A DNA stretch of 12,078 bases, taken from contig CAZHMN010000085.1 in the NCBI GenBank assembly GCA_964533705.1, forward strand, positions 1-12,078, written 5' to 3'. Source of the stretch: CAZHMN01 sp964533705 (lineage in GTDB: Bacteria; Electryoneota; B3-LCP). Of the stretch, positions 7,298 through 12,078 are shown in pieces. The position numbers and the translations under genes were made by a program. A model generated the notes under the pieces. The model did no database searches. It saw only the letters and a program-made list of their open reading frames with translations, and was not told the origin of the DNA. Within the stretch, counting starts at the first letter, position 1. Every line of letters starts with the position of its first letter.

Positions 7298-8090
7298 CAC
7301 TGCCCCCCGCCTTGCGAATCACCTCATCGTATGCTTCAGTGTATTCTATCTGGTTCTTATCGCATAAGACGCCGATGGGCGATTTATCCATGTCGGGCCG
7401 CCACCTGGCCACAGGAATAACTTCCTCGCGAATTCTCTCGATCATCTCGGGCGCGCCGCCCAGATCATTGAATTTACCATACATGGTGGGGCAGGGTTCC
7501 ATGACCTCAACGAAGGAAAAACCTTTATTGGTGATCCCCTTCTTCAGGTACTTGACGAGATTATGGTAATGAAATACGGTGGATCGGGCTACGAAGGAGG
7601 CTCCCGCCGCCTGAACCAGGGCGCAGAGATCGAACTCCTTCTCGGGCAGGCCGTAACGGGAAGTGACGCTCTTATCGCCCCGGCGCGTGGTAGGAGAATA
7701 CTGGCCGCCGGTCATACCGTAATTGCGGTTATTGGCACACAGGGCCAGAATGCCCAGATTGCGCCGGGCGGCGTGAATCAGATGATTCCCTCCAATGGAG
7801 GCGGCATCTCCATCGCCCATCAGGGCGACGACGGTCAGCTCGGGTCTGGCCAGTTTGACGCCCGTAGCATAGGCTATCGCTCTGCCGTGCAGGGTATGCA
7901 GGGCGTTCGTCAAAAAATAATCATCCGACCGACCGAAACAACCGATCCCCGTGACCGCCACGATATCTTTCGTGGGAATCTGCAGCTCGTCGAAGGCCTG
8001 CGCCAGCGCCCGAATGATGACTCCATGACCGCAGCCAGAGCACCAGAAGGTGGGCAGTTTCGCTTCGTTGATGTAGGTAAAGATGGACAT
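7287..8090 (-). CDS. korB: 2-oxoacid:ferredoxin oxidoreductase, beta (TPP-binding) subunit
   Basis: This 267-residue subunit carries thiamine diphosphate and an iron-sulfur cluster and, with KorA, converts a 2-oxoacid plus CoA to acyl-CoA, CO2 and reduced ferredoxin. The TPP motif runs from GDGD (92-95) through IGGNHLIHAARRN to CANN (118-121), the expected GDG-X26/27-NN spacing. Cluster ligands fit Cys17 and Cys20 (CSGCGHG), Cys51 (GIGCFGR) and Cys200 (EPCPTMYGK). The IGGNHLIHAARRN wording matches 2-oxoglutarate oxidoreductases better than pyruvate ones, so 2-oxoglutarate is the likely substrate; 2-oxoisovalerate or another branched oxoacid is the alternative. The ATG has no good Shine-Dalgarno sequence. 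A 56-bp spacer separates it from korA. Confidence 0.93.
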   Translation of the reverse strand: MSIFTYINEAKLPTFWCSGCGHGVIIRALAQAFDELQIPTKDIVAVTGIGCFGRSDDYFLTNALHTLHGRAIAYATGVKLARPELTVVALMGDGDAASIGGNHLIHAARRNLGILALCANNRNYGMTGGQYSPTTRRGDKSVTSRYGLPEKEFDLCALVQAAGASFVARSTVFHYHNLVKYLKKGITNKGFSFVEVMEPCPTMYGKFNDLGGAPEMIERIREEVIPVARWRPDMDKSPIGVLCDKNQIEYTEAYDEVIRKAGGSDGN

Positions 8091-8146
8091 AGTTATAGAA
8101 TCCAGAAAACAGGGGACAGAATTCAGCGATTCGATGGCTTTGGCTA

Positions 8147-9262
8147 TTAAATCAATTTAATAATTTCCTCCGGCAGAATAATCGTGCCGTCGGTTTTATT
8201 CACGCGGATGACCTCGATGTCGGGTCCCAGGACGCGCTCGACTTCGAGGGCGATTTGCCCCCAGTTAAGCTCGGGGACGACGACCCTGTGCACGCCCTGT
8301 GCGGCTTCCCGCACGGCATCTTCGGGGAAGGGCCAGAGGGTCAAAAGTTTTAAGAAATTGACTTTCTTTCCCGCGGATCTGGCTTCGACCACCGCCTGCT
8401 GACCGCTACGGGCGGAGATACCGAAAGAAACCACCAGCCGATCCGCTCCCGGCTGCAGATCGGATTCCCACAGACAGATTTCGTCGGCGCGATCCATGAT
8501 CTTACGATGGAGCCGTTCGTTTTTGAAGGTGATCTCATCGGTATTCGAAGTGGGTACTCCGCGCTGGTTATGGGTTGTCGAGGAGGCGCGCACCAAATGC
8601 GGCCCGCCGAAGGGCGACATAGGCGGAACGTCGGTCAGCTTCTCGGCTTTATAAGGGACAAACTCGCCATCCGGTGGGGCGACCTTGCGGTTGACGACGG
8701 GATAGTCTTTTAAGACCCCCAGATCAACGTCTTCGCGCAGGTGGCTGATGATCTGATCCGTCATCAGGAAGACGGGGACCCGGAACTTTTCGGCCAAGTT
8801 GAAGGCTTCAATGGTTAATTTGACGGTCTCCTCGATGGTGGAGGGCGACAGGGCGATCACCGGATAGCCTCCGTGCGATCCCCAGCGCACCTGCTGGACG
8901 TCTCCCTGACCGACCTTGGTGGCCAATCCCGTGGACGGGCCGCCTCTCTGCACGTCAACGATCACGCAGGGCACTTCGGCCATTATCGCCATGCCGACAT
9001 TCTCGAGCATCAGGGATAGTCCCGGCCCTGAGGTGGCAGTCATGACTTTCAAGCCGCAGAGGGAAGCGCCGATGCAGGCGGCCAGCGAACCGATTTCATC
9101 CTCCATCTGGATGAACTTGCCGCCTTTCTGAGGCAAACGCACAGAGATGTGGCTGGCGATTTCAGAGGACGGGGTGATGGGATAGCCGGCGAAAAAGCAG
9201 CATCCCGCCAGCATGGCTCCTTCGACGACGGCTTCGTTACCGGAGATAAATTTCTTGTTCAT
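8147..9262 (-). CDS. korA: 2-oxoacid:ferredoxin oxidoreductase, alpha subunit
   Basis: The 371-residue protein is the alpha subunit of a 2-oxoacid:ferredoxin oxidoreductase. It begins KFISGNEAVVEGAMLAGCCFFAGYPITPSSEI, includes the QMEDEIGSLAACIGAS and TATSGPGLSLMLENVGMA segments, RGGPSTGLATKVGQGDV, and the C-terminal LWPFPEDAVREAA...VVPELNWGQIALEVERVL block of the transketolase C-terminal-like domain. Length is normal for stand-alone KorA. It starts the kor operon (A-B-C, then the E1-like gene). A separate ferredoxin subunit (KorD), often encoded just upstream, is absent here. The octamer array starts 11 bases upstream of the ATG and no Shine-Dalgarno sequence is visible in front of it. Confidence 0.95.
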   Translation of the reverse strand: MNKKFISGNEAVVEGAMLAGCCFFAGYPITPSSEIASHISVRLPQKGGKFIQMEDEIGSLAACIGASLCGLKVMTATSGPGLSLMLENVGMAIMAEVPCVIVDVQRGGPSTGLATKVGQGDVQQVRWGSHGGYPVIALSPSTIEETVKLTIEAFNLAEKFRVPVFLMTDQIISHLREDVDLGVLKDYPVVNRKVAPPDGEFVPYKAEKLTDVPPMSPFGGPHLVRASSTTHNQRGVPTSNTDEITFKNERLHRKIMDRADEICLWESDLQPGADRLVVSFGISARSGQQAVVEARSAGKKVNFLKLLTLWPFPEDAVREAAQGVHRVVVPELNWGQIALEVERVLGPDIEVIRVNKTDGTIILPEEIIKLI

Positions 9263-9273
9263 AGCAAGTATTG

Positions 9274-9345
9274 AAGGATCAAAGGATCATAGGGACAAAG
9301 GATCATAGGATCAAAGGGATAAAGGATCAAAGGATCAAAGGAACA
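9274..9345 (+). repeat. Left 8-bp tandem array, nine units
   Basis: Nine units follow in strict 8-bp register. On the plus strand they are AAGGATCA (five copies) with variants TAGGGACA, TAGGATCA, AAGGGATA and AAGGAACA. The array lies between the korA start and the stop of the S23-type gene. It is the mirror-orientation partner of the array at 9763-9858 and uses largely the same set of variants. Confidence 0.93.
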
Positions 9346-9354
9346 AAGAATAAG

Positions 9355-9717
9355 TTAGATTTTTGCAGCAAGTTTTGTTTTCATGGCGGAAAGCATTCTC
9401 TCTATTTCATCAATACTTGCTGCCAGGGTTTGAGAATCTTCCGAAGTAATAAATCCAAGTTCGAAAGCGATAATCAATTGAGTTTCCAGTTCGAATAGGG
9501 AGCCCATAGAAATATTCAAATATCGAAGATAATCCGGGGTTGAATGACGACCATATCCTTCGGCTATATTCGAAGGGATTGAAACAGCACTTCGTCGGAT
9601 TTGAGAACAAAGTCCATACTTTTCTTCAGAAGGGAAATTCTCCACAATTCTATAAACATCCTTGACAAGCCTTATGCACTTTTGCCAGACGTGCAACTCT
9701 TTGTATGTTTTTAACAT
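9355..9717 (-). CDS. S23-type four-helix-bundle protein (23S rRNA IVS-protein family)
   Basis: The 120-residue protein matches the four-helix-bundle S23 family, known from proteins encoded in intervening sequences of 23S rRNA genes and related to the Avd accessory protein of diversity-generating retroelements. Diagnostic stretches are YKELHVWQKCIRLVKDVYRI at the start, EKYGLCSQIRRSAVSIPSNIAEGYGR near 33-58, YLRYLNISMGSLFELETQLI, and ELGFIT followed by a last amphipathic helix. The family's molecular role is unresolved; nucleic-acid binding is suspected from its basic surface. It is a free-standing gene with no rRNA and no reverse transcriptase in view. I use the ATG at 9717; a GTG just before it (9720) is also open. 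Inverted 8-bp arrays flank it on both sides, so gene plus arrays look like one inserted unit of about 585 bp. Confidence 0.92.
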   Translation of the reverse strand: MLKTYKELHVWQKCIRLVKDVYRIVENFPSEEKYGLCSQIRRSAVSIPSNIAEGYGRHSTPDYLRYLNISMGSLFELETQLIIAFELGFITSEDSQTLAASIDEIERMLSAMKTKLAAKI

Positions 9718-9762
9718 CACCCAATCAAACTAAAATTACCGCTATAATTCTCCCGTTTTCTT

Positions 9763-9858
9763 TGCCCCTCTGATCCTTTGTTCCTTTGCCCCTTTGTCCC
9801 TTTGATCCTATGTCCCTATGATCCTTTGTTCCTTTGATCCTTTGCCCCTTTGTTCCTA
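9763..9858 (-). repeat. Right 8-bp tandem array, twelve units
   Basis: Twelve units follow in strict 8-bp register. On the plus strand they read TG-NNC-CTW: TGATCCTT (3), TGTTCCTT (2), TGCCCCTT (2), and single TGCCCCTC, TGTCCCTT, TGATCCTA, TGTCCCTA and TGTTCCTA. This is the reverse complement of the left array's unit. It lies between the second lipoprotein gene and the S23-type gene, starting 45 bases upstream of the S23 start codon. Confidence 0.93.
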
Positions 9859-9889
9859 TTTTTCCCCCGGCAAAGTTGAAAACCGCTGG

Positions 9890-10321
9890 CTAATTCGATA
9901 TAACGTTGACCAGACAGGAATCCCAGGCTAAGGTATCCTCTGTCTGGCTGACCACGTGGGCGAAGATGGCCACTTTCATCGTGTCCGGCGTTCCGAATCC
10001 GGTGTATTGATACCACACCTCCGGGAAAAGATTGGTGGCGGCGTCCAGATCAATCCAGCTCCAGGAGTTCACGAAAAACGCGCCGGAATCCGGCAAAGCG
10101 CTGAAGAGCACTTCTTCGCCGTCCAGTTCTTCGAATTCAAGAGGCAGAACCGGCGTCAGGGATAGCATGGTGTTCTGCAAAGGAGCGATAACACTCGGAT
10201 CGGCCTCAAGGTTGAAGATAGGGATGCCCGTATCCGGCCCGGCGGGCTGCTTGGAATCGGCGCAACCGATCAGGAACCAGAGCAAAGCTAAAAAGAATGA
10301 TATTCTCGTGCTAAACCGCAT
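9890..10321 (-). CDS. Small lipoprotein with one Ig-like-type domain
   Basis: The 143-residue product begins with a lipoprotein signal: Arg2/Arg6, a hydrophobic core, and lipobox LIGC with the modified Cys at 20. The mature part is acidic and beta-rich. I do not recognise a named family, but its last 35 residues (DTMKVAIFAHVVSQTEDTL..DSCLVNVI) align without gaps to the end of each repeat of the neighbouring lipoprotein (DTFDVIYAAFVTNT.GDTI..DSTIVTI), about one third identical. It therefore appears to be a one-domain paralog. Its ATG starts 3 bases after the upstream lipoprotein's stop, so the two are co-transcribed. It is expected on the outer membrane or inner leaflet facing the periplasm; the role is unknown. 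Confidence 0.82.
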   Translation of the reverse strand: MRFSTRISFFLALLWFLIGCADSKQPAGPDTGIPIFNLEADPSVIAPLQNTMLSLTPVLPLEFEELDGEEVLFSALPDSGAFFVNSWSWIDLDAATNLFPEVWYQYTGFGTPDTMKVAIFAHVVSQTEDTLAWDSCLVNVISN

Positions 10322-10324
10322 TCA

Positions 10325-11089
10325 TTAAGGTTGTATTATGGTGACGATCGTTGAATCCAGGATGATCGTGTCACCCTCAGTATTGGTCACAAAGGCGGCA
10401 TAGATAACGTCGAAGGTGTCGTCCACGGCGATCGGGTTATAGATGACGGGGATATCCGTTCCGGTCGAAGTGGTATCGGATGTAGCCTGAGTGGTGATGT
10501 TCGATTGCGCGGGATTTTCAGAAAGCGTCGAAAACTTCAATATACCGCCGACGTAGATGTAACCGTCCGGATCACGGATGAAACAGTTGACGGTATCCTT
10601 GCCGCCGTTTTGTAGAGTTCCCGATTTCATCGAGAGATCCATGGTGTAATTGTTTCCTGAAGGCTGGACAATTGTGACGATCGTCGAATCCAGGATGATG
10701 GTGTCACCCACAGTATTGGTCACAAAGGCGGCATAGATAACGTCGAAGGTGTCATCCACGGCGATCGGGTTATAGATGACGGGGATATCCGTTCCGGTCG
10801 AAGTGGTATCGGATGTAGCCTGAGTGGTGATGTTCGATTGCGCGGGATTTTCAGAAAGCGTCGAAAACTTCAATATACCGCCGACGTAGATGTAACCGTC
10901 CGGATCACGGATGAAACAGTTGACGGTATCCTTGCCGCCGTTTTGTAGAGTTCCCGATTTCATCGAGAGATCCATGGTGTAGTAGGTGACGGTTTGACCT
11001 CCGGACGTCCCGGTCGAACAACCCGCAGCCCAGATTAAACCCAGGCAAACGATAACGATATAAGGAACGGCATTCAGCGCTGGTTTCAT
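10325..11089 (-). CDS. Lipoprotein with two near-identical Ig-like-type repeats
   Basis: The 254-residue protein starts at the ATG at 11089, chosen because AAAGGAG lies 6 nt upstream and the next residues form a signal peptide ending WAAGC (Cys24 lipidated). An ATG at 11260 would add 57 residues before the signal peptide and is rejected. The mature part is two copies of a roughly 105-residue module, offset by exactly 111 residues (about 37-140 and 148-251), differing at only a few positions. Each is Thr/Ser/Asp-rich and beta-type, with GGKDTVNCFIRDPDGYIYVGG then FSTLSENP, reminiscent of bacterial Ig-like (Big_1) modules; that fold assignment is a guess. Cell-surface or periplasmic structural role is likely. 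Confidence 0.87.
   Translation of the reverse strand: MKPALNAVPYIVIVCLGLIWAAGCSTGTSGGQTVTYYTMDLSMKSGTLQNGGKDTVNCFIRDPDGYIYVGGILKFSTLSENPAQSNITTQATSDTTSTGTDIPVIYNPIAVDDTFDVIYAAFVTNTVGDTIILDSTIVTIVQPSGNNYTMDLSMKSGTLQNGGKDTVNCFIRDPDGYIYVGGILKFSTLSENPAQSNITTQATSDTTSTGTDIPVIYNPIAVDDTFDVIYAAFVTNTEGDTIILDSTIVTIIQP
10341..10648 (-). repeat. Internal direct repeat, C-terminal copy (308 bp)
   Basis: This segment repeats 10674-10981 at an offset of 333 bp (111 codons) with four mismatches that I find, at 10352, 10367, 10377 and 10421. From 10422 to 10648 the two copies look identical. Confidence 0.95.
10674..10981 (-). repeat. Internal direct repeat, N-terminal copy (308 bp)
   Basis: Partner of 10341-10648. 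All four differences fall in the stretch encoding the end of the module; the rest (10755-10981) is the same as in the other copy. A 25-bp linker separates the two copies. Confidence 0.95.
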
Positions 11090-11095
11090 GGTCGG

Positions 11096-11102
11096 CTCCT
11101 TT
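11096..11102 (-). promoter_or_regulatory. Ribosome-binding site deciding the lipoprotein start
   Basis: AAAGGAG on the minus strand, 6 bases before the ATG at 11089. It supports the short start directly in front of the lipoprotein signal peptide over the longer open frame starting at 11260. Confidence 0.8.
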
Positions 11103-11294
11103 CCGTTTGCAGATAGATTTTTTCGCAGAACGTCTATGCCTGATGCTTTCTTCTGATTCAGCGATGCTATTTCATTCCAAATTATTTCACCCTTAACCGG
11201 GGGATTTAGATCCAACCCGAGCGTTTTTAAGACTCGGAATAGCAGCAAGCAGGATTCCACTTCTATTTAACACGCGAGGATAGAATCACTAAAC

Positions 11295-11465
11295 TTAGCT
11301 ACTTTCATCCCCGCTCTTTCGGCTCTTGCCTGACTGGACGAGATAGAAAACCAGTCCGAGAACAAGGGTAAACCCCAGTGAAGCCAGAAAGGGAAAGCCA
11401 ATCGCAGCAGCGCATAGGGCTAAGAGCACCAGAGCTGCGATCAGCACCATTTCATTCGTGGTCAT
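11295..11465 (-). CDS. Small two-helix membrane protein (56 residues)
   Basis: Translating the minus strand from the ATG at 11465 gives MTTNEMVLIAALVLLALCAA followed by a second hydrophobic stretch and a polar tail GKSRKSGDESS. Two membrane segments are visible (about 6-24 and 27-43) joined by a short Gly-Phe-Pro turn; the basic tail KSRK would favour a cytoplasmic C terminus. GGAGG lies 7 bases upstream (11473-11477), an ideal ribosome-binding site. The gene lies 61 bp downstream of iorB and could share its transcript. I recognise no family. The good start signal and clean hydrophobic pattern make it a real gene in my view, despite its size. Confidence 0.75.
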   Translation of the reverse strand: MTTNEMVLIAALVLLALCAAAIGFPFLASLGFTLVLGLVFYLVQSGKSRKSGDESS

Positions 11466-11490
11466 AGGACGACCTCCGTTTAAACCCGAT

Positions 11491-11500
11491 CCACCTCCTA
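11491..11500 (-). promoter_or_regulatory. Second strong Shine-Dalgarno-like site without a usable start
   Basis: TAGGAGGTGG on the minus strand is an almost complete match to the 16S anti-SD complement but sits about 26 bases before the ATG of the small membrane protein, whose own GGAGG is closer. Only a four-codon frame (GTG GAT CGG GTT then stop) overlaps it. It may be a ribosome standby site or chance. Confidence 0.35.
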
Positions 11501-11526
11501 ATTATCAAGCAGGGATTTTTTGCCTG

Positions 11527-12078
11527 TTACTCCCGTCTCCCCTCCTCGAAAGCCTTGAGATTGGCATCAACGGTCCCTTTGGGGACGCGGCGGCTGATGA
11601 CTTCCCGCCAGATGGCTTCGTCCACATCCAGCGTCTTCGAAAGGGCTCCCAAAAGCACGGTATTGGCGAGGCGGGGATTACCCAGCTTTTCGCTGATTTC
11701 GGCCGCGCTGACGATGTTCAGTTTCTTTACTTTCTCCTTCAATTTGCTCAGTGCGTCATCGGGATAGACGTACTGAGTGTCAACGGCGATAGGCGGAATC
11801 AGTTTATGATCGTTGACGATGAGGCTGCCTCCGGGTTTTAATTCGTGGACCCAGCGCAGGGCTTCAGCGCGTTCGAAAGCCAGGATGACGTCCGCTCGTC
11901 TTTCGGGAATCAAGGGGGAATAGACCCTGGAACCGAAGCGCACATGCGAGGTGACCACTCCGCCGCGCTGCGCCATACCGTGCACTTCACTCTTCTTAAC
12001 GTCAAAACCCGCCTGCAGGGCGACTTCGGAGAGAATCTGCGAAGCCAGCAGGACTCCCTGGCCGCCGACGCCGACGAT
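11527..12078 (-). CDS. iorB: Indolepyruvate:ferredoxin oxidoreductase, beta subunit (5' end cut by window edge)
   Basis: This is the C-terminal 183 residues of IorB; only a few N-terminal residues are beyond the right edge. It reads IVGVGGQGVLLASQILSEVA at the cut end, then KKSEVHGMAQRGGVVTSHVRFG, the HGMAQRGG signature of IorB, then AEALRWVHELKPGGSLIVND, and near the end NTVLLGALS followed by the VPKGTVDANLKAFEEG tail. With IorA (expected just upstream, outside the window) it oxidises aryl pyruvates made from aromatic amino acids to aryl-acetyl-CoA, reducing ferredoxin in the cytoplasm. It belongs to the same superfamily as the korC product. Some phenylacetate- or indoleacetate-forming enzymes in other bacteria are annotated the same way. 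Confidence 0.94.
   Translation of the reverse strand: MVGVGGQGVLLASQILSEVALQAGFDVKKSEVHGMAQRGGVVTSHVRFGSRVYSPLIPERRADVILAFERAEALRWVHELKPGGSLIVNDHKLIPPIAVDTQYVYPDDALSKLKEKVKKLNIVSAAEISEKLGNPRLANTVLLGALSKTLDVDEAIWREVISRRVPKGTVDANLKAFEEGRRE

Noticed and set aside
7563..8150. 195-residue plus-strand open frame
   Set aside because: It is antisense to korB with no recognisable motif; length reflects codon bias of korB.
9271..9498. Plus-strand reading frame rich in KDQRIKG repeats
   Set aside because: It is a translation of the octamer array running into the antisense of the S23-type gene.
9355..9720. Diversity-generating retroelement accessory gene (avd)
   Set aside because: The protein is of the related S23 type, but there is no reverse transcriptase and no template/variable repeat pair in the window.
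9274..9858. CRISPR array
   Set aside because: Units are 8 bp with no spacers between them and no cas genes are present.
11090..11260. N-terminal extension of the repeat lipoprotein to an ATG at 11260
   Set aside because: The extra residues precede a proper signal peptide and lipobox, and the ATG at 11089 has a good ribosome-binding site.

Overview
The window looks like a contig from an uncultured, Gram-negative, mainly anaerobic bacterium, probably a metagenome assembly because a run of 100 N joins two pieces. An outer membrane is implied by a Kdo transferase and two lipoproteins. Ferredoxin-linked 2-oxoacid oxidoreductases and pyruvate phosphate dikinase point to anaerobic or microaerophilic carbon metabolism. 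The Kdo transferase motifs resemble the Bacteroidetes/FCB version of the family, so an FCB-type phylum is my best guess. That is inference, not a measured placement.

All genes I can support lie on the minus strand, so transcription runs right to left. From the right edge: indolepyruvate:ferredoxin oxidoreductase beta (iorB, cut by the edge); a 56-residue two-helix membrane protein too short for ordinary ORF cut-offs; a lipoprotein made of two nearly identical 111-residue repeats; a second lipoprotein with one related domain; an S23-type four-helix-bundle gene bracketed by two inverted arrays of 8-bp repeats; korA-korB-korC encoding a 2-oxoacid (probably 2-oxoglutarate):ferredoxin oxidoreductase; a ThiF/MoeB/HesA-type E1-like enzyme; a NodB/DUF3473 polysaccharide deacetylase overlapping a SAM methyltransferase; waaA overlapping larC; a 640-bp non-coding stretch with two copies of a structured repeat and the assembly gap; and the first 287 codons of ppdK at the left edge.

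Two themes recur. One is 2-oxoacid and pyruvate/PEP conversion using reduced ferredoxin (Ior, Kor, PpdK). The other is the cell envelope (WaaA, deacetylase, methyltransferase, lipoproteins, small membrane protein). LarC, which makes the nickel-pincer cofactor of LarA-type racemases, and the E1-like protein are cofactor or sulfur-chemistry genes without their usual partners in view.

The parts most worth a second look are non-coding or repetitive: the S23 gene between inverted 8-bp arrays (9274-9858), the multi-hairpin repeat around the gap (950-1306), and the recent in-frame duplication inside the lipoprotein gene (10341-10981). I found no CRISPR array, tRNA, rRNA, transposase or reverse transcriptase.
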